From: CAYLNH01 sp964384625
Lineage (GTDB): Bacteria; Verrucomicrobiota; Lentisphaeria; JABSQK01
Reading direction: 5' to 3'
Assembly (NCBI GenBank): GCA_964384625.1
Contig: CAYLNH010000121.1
Span: forward strand, 1-20,010
DNA: 20,010 nucleotides
Positions 6,655 to 14,675 of this stretch are shown here, piece by piece. Each line of letters starts with the position of its first letter. Positions within the stretch are counted from its first letter, which is position 1. The position numbers were made by a program, and so were the translations under genes. The notes under the pieces are model-generated. The model made no database searches and was not told the origin of the DNA. It saw only the letters and a program-made list of their open reading frames with translations.

Positions 6655-8382
6655 TTACATCTGAGCCGGGTATTCGACTCCCTGCAGGGCCAGCACCGCC
6701 CAGAGGAACTGGCTGGTCTGATAGCCATAGTACTCGTCCCGGCAGGCCCAGGGGTGTGGGTACCAGGGCTGATCTTCTTCATCGCCGCCAATGCCGAGCG
6801 TCACGCCGCCGGGGATATTGCCCATCTGAAAACTCAGCGCACATGGCTGGAGCACGCCGACGCCATTCATGGTCGAGATTTGAAACGGGTTGTTGCCAAG
6901 CGTCCATTCAAGCAGGCGATAGCCATGATCGAGGAGTTCCGGGCGGTCAAGCGCCCGCGCGGCAGCTGCCAAAGCCACAGCGTCCAGACTGCAGCGGGCG
7001 TTGGAACCCAGCCGGTGGCCAGCCATGAAATAGCGGAAGCAGAGATCCCGGCCCAGCGGCCGGTAGACATGGTGCGCGTGCTCTGCCGGCGGGCGGCTGT
7101 AGAGCGCATAGGGTAAGAGACCAAAGGGATTGCGCTTGACAAATACGAGCGCATACTCATCGACCCAGAGCGCGAGCGCCTCTTGCCAGCGATCCACGTC
7201 AGCATGTTCCGGAAAGGTGACAATAAAGTCCGCCAACACCCAGATGCAGCAGTGCGCTCCCACGTGCTTGTGATGGAAGTCGTCCGCCTCCGCTTCGCTG
7301 CGGAAAAAGCCGCGTATGGACTGCTGGCCCCCGATGTAGTCCGTCACCTGCAGCTCGAGAAGCTGTGCCAGGGTCGCGCATGCTGCAGCCTTGTCTGCCT
7401 CGTCCTGACTCCCGCGCCAGAGCTCCAGATAGCCCCAGGCACGCCACTCCAGGTCCTCGGCTGTGGCCCGACCCGTCTTCAAGTCAAAACGCAGCGAATC
7501 CCGCGCCGCCTGTTGGCAACGCGCTGCCAGATCCGGGTCCTCCTCCTTGAGCAGATTGGCATAGAGCATGTACAGGGTGGTGAATTTACCCGCCGGCATA
7601 GACCAGGGGGTGGGCCAGATGCGACGCTCATCGCCGCTCTCAGGGATGTTGTCGGTGTACCGACAGTCCAGATTGTCATGCCATTCCTTCTGTCCCCCGC
7701 CGATGTTGTGGAAGAGCGCGCCTGTGGTTTTGTCTTGAATGCCCAGGAAGTAATGGACCCCCTGCAGTGCCTCACGGAGGAAAATGCCCGGTTCCAATCC
7801 CAATGCTTCTTCTTTCCCTTCCCATAGACGGTGCCCCACGAGAAGAGCAATGGCATTCATCGCTGTGGACGTCGCCCATTTGCGGAAGTCGCCGGCATCA
7901 TGCCAGCCGCCGCTTGCCGGGAGATAGCGCTCCTGTTCCGGTATGTAGCCGTCGTCAAGATGGCACGCTTCATGCCAGCCCGGCACCCTGCGGCCGCAGG
8001 ACTGGATCTGCAGATAGCGCAAACATTCCGGCAGCACCCGGCACCAGACATCATCGCGAATGGCGAAGTTCGGCCCTGGTTCATTGCCGCAGAAGGCCTG
8101 GTAAATGCCGTTGGCTGTGATGTGTGAGAAGTCGCCCTCAAGCCATACGCCGAAATCCGTCTGCACGCGCTTGAGCGAAGCGCGGTACATGAACGGCATT
8201 TGAGCTGGGTCATTGAGTGTGTGCTTGGAGAACTCATTTTCATCCAGCACTGTGAACATCGCATCACCAAAGATGCCGCATGCTTCGGGGAGGTCGGGAA
8301 CCAGCACCACCTTCCTGCCGTGGTTGCTGCGAAACCCGAGCTGGTTGTTAATCACCCGCAAACCGGAACCAATCGTAAGCAC
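6655..8382 (-). CDS. Glycoside hydrolase family 9-like enzyme, no signal peptide
   Basis: A 575-residue protein starting at GTG 8382, with AAAGGA about 7 nt upstream. Residues about 9-95 look like the Ig-like domain that precedes many GH9 catalytic domains (VINNQLGFRSN, then VVLVP). The catalytic (alpha/alpha)6 domain follows: GGWHDAGDFRKW places D162 and D165 where GH9 enzymes carry nucleophile/base aspartates. A LGNNPF segment late in the protein matches the conserved end region, and E550 in RDEYYGYQ is a candidate general acid. No signal peptide or membrane segment is visible at this start, so the enzyme appears cytoplasmic, unlike typical secreted cellulases; it would then act on imported oligosaccharides. 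It is the first gene of the minus-strand set and is divergent from the AraR-like regulator. Confidence 0.83.
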   Translation of the reverse strand: MLTIGSGLRVINNQLGFRSNHGRKVVLVPDLPEACGIFGDAMFTVLDENEFSKHTLNDPAQMPFMYRASLKRVQTDFGVWLEGDFSHITANGIYQAFCGNEPGPNFAIRDDVWCRVLPECLRYLQIQSCGRRVPGWHEACHLDDGYIPEQERYLPASGGWHDAGDFRKWATSTAMNAIALLVGHRLWEGKEEALGLEPGIFLREALQGVHYFLGIQDKTTGALFHNIGGGQKEWHDNLDCRYTDNIPESGDERRIWPTPWSMPAGKFTTLYMLYANLLKEEDPDLAARCQQAARDSLRFDLKTGRATAEDLEWRAWGYLELWRGSQDEADKAAACATLAQLLELQVTDYIGGQQSIRGFFRSEAEADDFHHKHVGAHCCIWVLADFIVTFPEHADVDRWQEALALWVDEYALVFVKRNPFGLLPYALYSRPPAEHAHHVYRPLGRDLCFRYFMAGHRLGSNARCSLDAVALAAAARALDRPELLDHGYRLLEWTLGNNPFQISTMNGVGVLQPCALSFQMGNIPGGVTLGIGGDEEDQPWYPHPWACRDEYYGYQTSQFLWAVLALQGVEYPAQM

Positions 8383-8435
8383 GAGTTTGTCCTTTCAACT
8401 ACGTCGTGGAATCTTCTCTGTAATTAACCTTTGAG

Positions 8436-8588
8436 TTATATACATCATAGTGGTTCCATGTCAAGGCGAAATAAGCGAAATAACCGTTGCCTGCCGACTC
8501 GCAGTTATTGATCTAACATATTTGTAAACAATATATTGCAATTTCATCGGGAATTCCCTTGACGTCGACGGCTTCTTGATGTATATAA
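8436..8588. promoter_or_regulatory. Shared divergent control region with mirrored 12-bp boxes
   Basis: TTATATACATCA (8436-8447) is the exact reverse complement of TGATGTATATAA (8577-8588). Read in the direction of transcription, each divergent promoter carries the same 12 bases over its -10. Between them lie a tandem pair of GCGAAATAA (8466-8483), the interrupted palindrome TTGT-AA-ACAA (8522-8531) and a perfect palindrome CAATATATTG (8529-8538). The TTTGTAAACAA part resembles the TTTGTAC-type half sites reported for AraR-like regulators. I infer that the regulator encoded at 8619 binds here; the exact operator is not certain. Confidence 0.6.
8437..8464 (-). promoter_or_regulatory. Promoter of the GH9-like gene set
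   Basis: On the minus strand a perfect TTGACA (8464-8459) and TATATA (8442-8437) are spaced by 16 nt. The start of transcription would fall about 50 nt before the GTG start at 8382. Confidence 0.65.
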
Positions 8589-8589
8589 T
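8559..8589 (+). promoter_or_regulatory. Promoter of the AraR-like regulator
   Basis: TTGACG (8559-8564) and TATATA (8582-8587) are spaced by 17 nt; TATAAT (8584-8589) is an alternative -10 at 19 nt. The regulator start codon at 8619 lies about 25-30 nt after the expected transcription start. Confidence 0.65.
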
Positions 8590-8618
8590 AAGTATCTAAC
8601 TAAGAACAAGGATCTGCG

Positions 8619-9701
8619 TTGAAGACGACCCTGACAAGCGTTCACGGTAAACGGCCGGTGATCAAGCAGTACATCCTTGATTTGGTCGAGCGCCGGGGCC
8701 TTCAGCCCGGTGATCGTTTGCCGTCACAGAATCAACTGGCCGAGCGCTTCGGCGTCACGGCTCTCACCACGCAGCGCGCCATGGCCGAACTTGCGGCGGA
8801 AGGCGTCATCCATCGGTTGCGCGGCAAGGGGAGTTTCCTCGGTCCCGGGCCGGGCCGGACCGCGAGCCGCTCCATGTGTCTGGTCCTGCCGGAGACGGGG
8901 CTGGATCAGCCGGAACAAAACCCCACCCACTGGGAGTATGTCGATCGCCTGCTGCGCTGTTGTCTACAGGTTGCGGGACAGACGCGTGTCTTCTCTACCC
9001 TCTGCATTCCGCCGGGGAGCGATCCGGACGAACAGATCCAACGTTTTACGCCGGGTACTGTCGCATTCTTTTTCTTCGAAGTAGATGAATATGGTCCGCT
9101 GCTGGAGCGCTTCCGGGCGCGGGAGGACCTGGCGGCTGTGGTCTTGGGGCAAGCGCCGCCCGACGCCGCCTGTCTGACCTTGGGCTACAACCGGGTGCAG
9201 GGCCGACGCCTGAGCGTCCATCACCTCGTCACCCTGGGCTATCGCAAGATGTGTTTCATGGGCAGCGATGTGCCGTGGGAGAAGGATGACTATGAAGCCT
9301 GCTGCAAGGCCCTGGCCGAAGCCGGACTGCCGAGCGGTCCGCGCCATATCGTGTTCGGGAACGAGCAAATCCTGCCGGACGCATTTGTACCGGCCATGCG
9401 CCGGGCGCTGGATCAGGGATGCGACGTGATTATCACCGGCACGGATGTTCTGGGGCTTCATGTCATCGACTACCTGCACCGGGAACGGGTCATGGTGCCG
9501 GGTGATGTGGGTGTGATGGGGTATGAGGGCCTGCCGCGGGCCACGGAGCATGCGCCCTTCCTGGCGAGTGTACGCCCGCCGTACCGCGCTCTGATCGAAG
9601 CAGCAGTCACACGGATCGAATCGGGCCGGCAGTGGGCCGGGCAGCATATCGAACTGCCGGCGGAGATCGTCCCCGGCCAGACCGTAGTGCGACGGGCATG
9701 A
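8619..9701 (+). CDS. AraR-like regulator: GntR-type winged helix fused to LacI-type sensor domain
   Basis: A 360-residue protein. Residues about 12-75 are a GntR-type winged helix-turn-helix (IKQYILDLVE, then LPSQNQLAERFGVTALTTQRAM, then RLRGKGSF). Residues about 85-355 are a periplasmic-binding-protein/LacI-type sugar sensor, with DVIITGTDVLGLHVIDYL and DVGVMGYEG as diagnostic strands. The combination is that of AraR, which represses sugar-utilisation genes until its sugar binds. The start is TTG 8619, preceded by AAGGAT at a suitable distance; no ATG starts before the DNA-binding domain. It is divergent from the GH9-like operon and lies 44 bp before the secreted protein gene, so it likely controls both arms. 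The inducing sugar is unknown. The gene symbol is left empty because the arabinose link is unproven. Confidence 0.9.
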   Translation: MKTTLTSVHGKRPVIKQYILDLVERRGLQPGDRLPSQNQLAERFGVTALTTQRAMAELAAEGVIHRLRGKGSFLGPGPGRTASRSMCLVLPETGLDQPEQNPTHWEYVDRLLRCCLQVAGQTRVFSTLCIPPGSDPDEQIQRFTPGTVAFFFFEVDEYGPLLERFRAREDLAAVVLGQAPPDAACLTLGYNRVQGRRLSVHHLVTLGYRKMCFMGSDVPWEKDDYEACCKALAEAGLPSGPRHIVFGNEQILPDAFVPAMRRALDQGCDVIITGTDVLGLHVIDYLHRERVMVPGDVGVMGYEGLPRATEHAPFLASVRPPYRALIEAAVTRIESGRQWAGQHIELPAEIVPGQTVVRRA

Positions 9702-9745
9702 GAGAGCAAAGGGAGACCACAACGGGGAATTAAGGAACAGGTACC

Positions 9746-11728
9746 ATGAGAGAATCAACGCAGCATGTATGGCGAGCATCGCTCGTGACCGTGGGACTTC
9801 TCGTGTCGTTGCTGACGCTGCCCCTGGCGGCCGGTGACGTCCCTCCCGCAGCGAAGGTCATTGCGGCGGAGGCAACGCGCCCCGCCAACCATCCCGACGG
9901 CCGCCCGCTGCCGCTGGCGTCGAGTTGGGACTCCGGGATGGGGTCCTGGGGTCTCACCGGCTATCCCCACTACAAACCGCGCGAGGAAGTCAAAGGCAAA
10001 CTCAATCTCCAAGCCCAGGTCCGCCTGATCGAGGCGGGGCATCATTGGCTGCCGGTCTCGCCGTTCCCGCCGCGGACACTGACCAAGAAGCAGCATCCCC
10101 AAGGCTCTCCCTGGTTCAACTTCGAAGGGCATTTCAAGCCCTGGGACACGATCGCAGCCTGGAAGCTCCCGGTCACGTTTGCGAACACCCAGTTCGACGC
10201 GCCCCTCTACAACCAAGCTTTGACGACGGACCGGTGGGTGAAGCTGCCCCCCTCGCAGAACCCGAACTACATCCGGGCGAACAAGGTCTACCGCACAGGC
10301 AAGCTGGCAGCTGATGCCATCGCCACCACGGCAGGCAGTACGACGGTCCGCGTGACCCTCCCGAACGCATCCGGCATCGACAAGAGCCCGCGCAGTCGCA
10401 TCTGGATCACGCAGCCGATCGTGGTCGGCGGCTTGCAGATGAGCGGGGAACGCTGGCAGGTGACGGCTGTCGAGGGCAACACGGTTTCTTTCACGCACGC
10501 CAAGAAGGCCGAAAAGACGGCGACCGGCGGGGACGTGCCGTACGAAGCGGCGCTGGTCGAATCGGTCGCCGAGCCGATGGGGCCCAAGGCCGCGTGGCGC
10601 GAAGTCGGTGTGTGGTGGATGACGGAGTACGGCGCCAAGGAGGACGCACTGAACGGTTTCAAGAATCTCCAGAGCCGCTATCAGAACCCGCCGCGCCTGA
10701 TCTTTCTGTCAAACAACGAGGGACGCCTGCTGCGTGCCGGCAAGCGGAACGACTCGAAGCGCTATGTGGACGCCCATGGCAAGGACACTGAGTTCTTCTT
10801 CGGCCAGGAGGTCTTCGCCAAAGGATATGTGGAGCGGTACAAGGAGATGTTTGCCGGGATGCGCAGCGCCATGCCCGACAAGTGGGCGCGCGCCTCCAGG
10901 ATGGTCGCCTACAACGCCGTGTTCAACTGGAACTACGCCAGGTTCGACGGCTGGCCGTCCCATTCATTCTACTTCCCCAACAACATCGGCTACCTGAAGC
11001 ATGCCTGGGAAGGCGCCTCGCCCGAGTATTATTTGAACCCCTGGCAGGGCGGCTCGACCGACTACACGGTCTTCAGCCCGCAGGTGGAGTTCATGAACGT
11101 CAAGTGGCAGCTTGATCTGGTGTACAAGACCCATCCGGACTTCTGGTACGAGATGTCGGTCTGGGACGGTTTCCCGAAGAAGCGGGCCTGGTACGCGAGC
11201 AAGAACGACCCGTTTACCCCGGAACGCTACAAGGCATGGATCCAGTACACCATGTGGCTCACCAGACCGCGAGTGGTTCGGGAGTTCCGGTCCACGGGCT
11301 GTCCCCTGACAAAGACGGGGCCGAAGTACTTCGCCAAGTTCCTCGAGGCGGTCGACGACGTCTATGCCGACCCGGTCAAGGTCCGCTTCTGGCGGCAGGG
11401 AACTGTCGTCGCCAACACCTCCCGGCCCCATCCCTACCGCAAGAACATCCGCCCGGAACACGCCAAGATCCCGAGGTGGTTCAACCTCGACACCAGCCTC
11501 GACCGTCTCCCGCCGCCGGATAAGGACGTCGCCCTGAACACCGAGATCCCGGTTTGGGCACTGGCGCTGGTGATCGGCGAGAAACCCAAGCGCGAGTGGC
11601 TGGTCTACGCCTATTCGCCCAAGCAGGACCGCAAGGCCGTTACAATTACGATTCCCGGCTGCCGCGACATCGTTCTCGACGTACCCCAAGCCGGGACCTT
11701 CCGCCAGGTCAAGGAGAAACAGCGCTGA
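9746..11728 (+). CDS. Secreted protein of unknown family, possible glycosidase-like enzyme
   Basis: A 660-residue protein beginning at ATG 9746 with AAGGA upstream. Residues 1-30 form a Sec signal peptide (positive start, hydrophobic LVTVGLLVSLLTLPL, then AAG). The mature part is rich in aromatic residues, as in carbohydrate-binding enzymes. Notable segments are SSWDSGMGSWG near residue 59, SNNEG (E325) and WYEMSVWDG (E469). Conserved-looking strand ends with acidic residues suggest a TIM-barrel hydrolase, but I do not recognise the family and the two glutamates as catalytic pair are only a guess. Residues about 190-265 resemble a small inserted beta domain. The 44-bp gap to the AraR-like regulator suggests cotranscription and a role in the same polysaccharide pathway, acting outside the cytoplasmic membrane. 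Confidence 0.75.
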   Translation: MRESTQHVWRASLVTVGLLVSLLTLPLAAGDVPPAAKVIAAEATRPANHPDGRPLPLASSWDSGMGSWGLTGYPHYKPREEVKGKLNLQAQVRLIEAGHHWLPVSPFPPRTLTKKQHPQGSPWFNFEGHFKPWDTIAAWKLPVTFANTQFDAPLYNQALTTDRWVKLPPSQNPNYIRANKVYRTGKLAADAIATTAGSTTVRVTLPNASGIDKSPRSRIWITQPIVVGGLQMSGERWQVTAVEGNTVSFTHAKKAEKTATGGDVPYEAALVESVAEPMGPKAAWREVGVWWMTEYGAKEDALNGFKNLQSRYQNPPRLIFLSNNEGRLLRAGKRNDSKRYVDAHGKDTEFFFGQEVFAKGYVERYKEMFAGMRSAMPDKWARASRMVAYNAVFNWNYARFDGWPSHSFYFPNNIGYLKHAWEGASPEYYLNPWQGGSTDYTVFSPQVEFMNVKWQLDLVYKTHPDFWYEMSVWDGFPKKRAWYASKNDPFTPERYKAWIQYTMWLTRPRVVREFRSTGCPLTKTGPKYFAKFLEAVDDVYADPVKVRFWRQGTVVANTSRPHPYRKNIRPEHAKIPRWFNLDTSLDRLPPPDKDVALNTEIPVWALALVIGEKPKREWLVYAYSPKQDRKAVTITIPGCRDIVLDVPQAGTFRQVKEKQR

Positions 11729-11771
11729 TGAGTCTGGTCTCAGCATCCACCTGTCATGCCACGTTAAGTAT

Positions 11772-11800
11772 TTGAAAAAACAGGCAGATACGGCTATATT
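11772..11800 (+). promoter_or_regulatory. Promoter of the prepilin-like gene
   Basis: TTGAAA (11772-11777) and TATATT (11795-11800) are separated by exactly 17 nt. This gives the prepilin-like gene its own transcript, independent of the upstream carbohydrate genes. Confidence 0.6.
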
Positions 11801-11872
11801 ACCCAGTCGTCTTCCGAAGCGGACAAGGCCTCTGGATACGCCGTTCAGTCATCTGAAACGATGAGGTGCCCG

Positions 11873-12673
11873 ATGCATTTCACACGAAGCTCAACTCCAG
11901 CGTGCCGCCCGAAACCAAGCTTGATGAGCTTCACGCTGATCGAACTCCTTGGCTTGCCAGCCATAGCTCCGCAGGAGCGACGGCAAGCGAGAGAGAGGTT
12001 TACCTTGATCGAGCTGTTGGTGGTTGTGTCGATCATCGCGATCCTTGCCGCCATGCTGCTGCCCGCACTGACAAAGGCGAAGGAACGGGCCAGAACCGTC
12101 GTCTGCGCCGGCAATGAGAAGCAGATCGCGGTAGCCTGGATCAACTACGTGGATGACTACGATGGCGGCTTGCCGGCGTACAGTACCGGCATCTGGGACG
12201 GCGTCTGGAGCAGTGCGTCAGGCGCCAAACAGTGGCCGGCCCTGATGATTGATCAGCTCAGCCCGGCCGTCTACTATGAGTCGCAGTATGTCTTCCGCGG
12301 AGATTCCATACTGATGTGCCCGTCGATGCAGTACGAATACAACAACCGACATGTCCAGTATGTGACCTACGGGATGTACAACTATGGGATTGGCGGCGGA
12401 GCAGGAGCAGGCGCAACGCCATATCGCAAGGAGTCCCAAGTGACCCAACCAAGCGCGCTGGTCGCCTTCGTGGACAGCAACCTTGAATCGAGCGGAATCC
12501 CCCGATTGGGGTATTGCATGTACGCCAGGAACTCAAACTTCACGACGAATTTCCGACACCTCAATAAGGTCAACATCGCTTTCGCCGACGGTCATGTGGA
12601 AAATTGGGGCATGACAAAAGTCTTCGAACCCATCGCCAACTGGACCCACGTGGCCCCCTGGGGCAATCCCTGA
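11873..12673 (+). CDS. Prepilin-like (type IV pilin/type II secretion pseudopilin-like) secreted protein with duplicated FTLIELL motif
   Basis: A 266-residue protein if started at ATG 11873, which has GAGG 6 nt upstream; in-frame ATGs at 11861 and 11924 are alternatives with poorer sites. The FTLIELL prepilin motif occurs twice, at residues 20-26 and 43-49, each with the +5-type glutamate (E24, E47). Only the second copy continues into a complete transmembrane helix (VVVSIIAILAAMLLPAL) followed by TKAKERA, so it is the functional candidate. The rest is a C-terminal globular domain ending with an N-x-AFADGHV box, as in the large PVC family of prepilin-like proteins. These proteins are processed by a prepilin peptidase at the inner membrane and are expressed in large paralogous sets; their function is mostly unknown. 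The residue before each F is not the usual glycine (S and R). Confidence 0.88.
   Translation: MHFTRSSTPACRPKPSLMSFTLIELLGLPAIAPQERRQARERFTLIELLVVVSIIAILAAMLLPALTKAKERARTVVCAGNEKQIAVAWINYVDDYDGGLPAYSTGIWDGVWSSASGAKQWPALMIDQLSPAVYYESQYVFRGDSILMCPSMQYEYNNRHVQYVTYGMYNYGIGGGAGAGATPYRKESQVTQPSALVAFVDSNLESSGIPRLGYCMYARNSNFTTNFRHLNKVNIAFADGHVENWGMTKVFEPIANWTHVAPWGNP
11952..11988. repeat. In-frame palindromic insert between the two FTLIELL motifs
   Basis: Outer arms GCTTGCC (11952-11958) and GGCAAGC (11982-11988) and inner arms GCTCC (11966-11970) and GGAGC (11974-11978), loop GCA, form a nested hairpin inside the coding sequence. It translates as part of GLPAIAPQERRQARER and keeps the frame. The structure is like a REP-type palindromic element carried in a protein-coding region. 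Confidence 0.7.
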
Positions 12674-12722
12674 GCTCACCTCCGTCATCCCCAGCACCCC
12701 GCGAGCCTTCAGTAAAATCGAT

Positions 12723-12750
12723 TTGACACAGGGAACATCGGCTCTATACT
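12723..12750 (+). promoter_or_regulatory. Strong sigma70-type promoter of the propeller/PEP-fusion operon
   Basis: A perfect TTGACA (12723-12728) and TATACT (12745-12750) are separated by 16 nt. Transcription would start near 12757, giving a 5' leader of roughly 100 nt before ATG 12861. Confidence 0.7.
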
Positions 12751-12757
12751 GGGGTCT

Positions 12758-12812
12758 ATTAACGTTAATATGAAACGTTATGTGTTTGCGCCACATGGAA
12801 CCAGGTTAACGT
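12758..12812. promoter_or_regulatory. LacI-type operator-like cluster at the transcription start
   Basis: ATTAACGTTAAT (12758-12769) is a perfect 12-bp palindrome at the predicted transcription start. A second AACGTT core (12774-12779, within GAAACGTTAT) follows 13 bp later and a third, partial core TTAACGT at 12806-12812. The central C-G step flanked by A/T is typical of LacI-family operators. No LacI-type gene of the classic architecture is in the window, so the regulator would be encoded elsewhere. Confidence 0.5.
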
Positions 12813-12860
12813 AAAGACGAGAATCTCGCGGCGGTACTGTAACGAAGGAGATCCCAACCC

Positions 12861-14675
12861 ATGCCCGTCCAACTTGATTGGCTTCTGCCGGTCACCGACG
12901 AACTCGCCGTGGTGCCGGTCTTCGTCAATGTCGGCGCCGCCGTGCTGCCCGCTCTGATCGCCGGCATCGCCACGTTCTTCTCGCTCCTCTTCAAGCCCAG
13001 GGAACTGGCGGCGTTCTGCAAGGAGAAGCCGTACATTCCGGTTATCCTGGTAATCGTCTGTGTCGGCGGCTATTTCCTGATTTCCTGGCTGCTGACGCCA
13101 CCGGCCGCGGGCCCGCCCGCGGCCGCAGAAACTGCTGCAGCCCACGCCCCCGGCGGCTACCGCACGCCGCCCGAAGAATGGGTCCGGCTCGCCCGCGACC
13201 TGGCCGCAGCCGAAGACAACGCCGCGCCCCACGGCGGCGACGCGGCACCGCAGTCCCCGTATGCCGTACAGCAGGAGATCCTCAAGACGCTGCGCCAGAT
13301 CAAGGACCAGCTGCGCCGGCGCCCGACGGCAACCGCCGGCAACCGGGCTGACCAGGACCCGGGAACAGACCCGGCGGGCGGCGACGCCCCGGCGCCGGAC
13401 GACGCCGACGGGCCGCAGACCGCCCTGATCTTCCGCGGCAACATGCAGCGCAACGGCCACCTGGGCGGCCCGGCCCCAACCCGCCTGCAGCAGCTCTGGA
13501 AGTACGAGGAAGAGGACGCCATCTTCTGGTCCTCGCCGATTGTCCACGGCAGCCGCATCTACAGCGCCTGGTGTATTCTCGATCCGCCCGGCAGTTTCGG
13601 CGCGATCGTCTGTCTCGATGCCCGCACCGGAAAGCGGATCTGGGAAATCGACGTCAAGCCCGGCAACAAAGACTTCAAAGGCTTCTTCAGTTCGCCGGCG
13701 CTGACGGCCGACGGCAAGTACCTGGTGATCGGTCAGGGACTGCATCCGGACTACGACAGCGAACTGATCTGCGTCGACACCGCCCGTGGAAAAGTGAAAT
13801 GGATGGCGCCCTGCCCGCTGCATATCGAGAGTTCGCCGGCGATCGCCGGCGACATCGTCGTCGCCGGCGCCGGGTCGGTGGAAGACGCCAAGACCCACCT
13901 GCCCCGGCCGCATGACGACCCGGTCAAGAACCAGAATCCCGGCTACGTCTTCGCCGTGCGGATCTCCACCGGCAAGATGTTGTGGAAGCATGTCGTCAAC
14001 GATCCCGAGAGTTCGCCGGCCATCGCCGACGGCGTGGTCTACATCGGCAGCGGCTTCAACGGCAACGCCGTTGCGGCGCTGCGTCTGAAAGGCAGCGACG
14101 CCGAATTGAAAGCCAAGGGGCTGAAGCGCGAGATCTGGAAAGCTGCCACGCCGCACCCGGCCACCGGCGCAGTCACCATCACCGGCGACACCGTACTGGT
14201 CGGCTGCGGTAACGGCGATTATGTCTTCCAGGCGCAGAACCCGCAGGGGCTGGTGATCGCCCTCGACCGCAAGACCGGCAAAGAACGCTGGCGTCGCGAC
14301 ATGCCCGACGGCGTGCTCGGCGCCGTCGCGGTGAAGGGCAGCACCGCCATCGCCCCGGTGCGTAACGGGGATCTGGTCGCGCTGAACCTGGCGCAACAGG
14401 GCAAGGAGCTCTGGCGCACCAAGGTCCGCGACGGCGCCAAAGCCCTCGCCGGGCCGGCCTTTACCGGCACGCATGTCTACGCCGTCAGCCACGACGGCTA
14501 CCTCGTCGTGTTCGACGCCAAAACCGGCAATCAACTCGAACGGCACTACATCAACAGCACCCCCGGCGAGATGGGCATGTCCATTGCCTCCCCGCTGGTG
14601 GTCGGCGGCCGCGTCTACGTCGCGAGTGAAACCGGCGGCATCCGCTGCTTCGTCAGCCAGGAGCCGCAGCAATGA
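12861..14675 (+). CDS. Membrane-anchored PQQ-like beta-propeller protein
   Basis: A 604-residue protein from ATG 12861, with GGAG about 9 nt upstream. Two transmembrane helices lie at residues about 17-44 and 59-79. The loop between them is positively charged (FKPRELAAFCKEKP), so by the positive-inside rule the large C-terminal part faces the periplasm. Residues 80-195 are a Pro/Ala/Asp-rich linker with a short helical stretch (QEILKTLRQIKDQLRRR). From about 195 a PQQ-like propeller follows, with repeated blades such as CLDARTGKRIWE, ESSPAIAGD, ESSPAIADG and ALDRKTGKERWRR. Such propellers serve as binding scaffolds (BamB-like) or, with a bound quinone, as dehydrogenases; no dehydrogenase signature is evident, so a scaffold is more likely. 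It overlaps the next gene by ATGA and is therefore probably translationally coupled to it. Confidence 0.88.
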   Translation: MPVQLDWLLPVTDELAVVPVFVNVGAAVLPALIAGIATFFSLLFKPRELAAFCKEKPYIPVILVIVCVGGYFLISWLLTPPAAGPPAAAETAAAHAPGGYRTPPEEWVRLARDLAAAEDNAAPHGGDAAPQSPYAVQQEILKTLRQIKDQLRRRPTATAGNRADQDPGTDPAGGDAPAPDDADGPQTALIFRGNMQRNGHLGGPAPTRLQQLWKYEEEDAIFWSSPIVHGSRIYSAWCILDPPGSFGAIVCLDARTGKRIWEIDVKPGNKDFKGFFSSPALTADGKYLVIGQGLHPDYDSELICVDTARGKVKWMAPCPLHIESSPAIAGDIVVAGAGSVEDAKTHLPRPHDDPVKNQNPGYVFAVRISTGKMLWKHVVNDPESSPAIADGVVYIGSGFNGNAVAALRLKGSDAELKAKGLKREIWKAATPHPATGAVTITGDTVLVGCGNGDYVFQAQNPQGLVIALDRKTGKERWRRDMPDGVLGAVAVKGSTAIAPVRNGDLVALNLAQQGKELWRTKVRDGAKALAGPAFTGTHVYAVSHDGYLVVFDAKTGNQLERHYINSTPGEMGMSIASPLVVGGRVYVASETGGIRCFVSQEPQQ

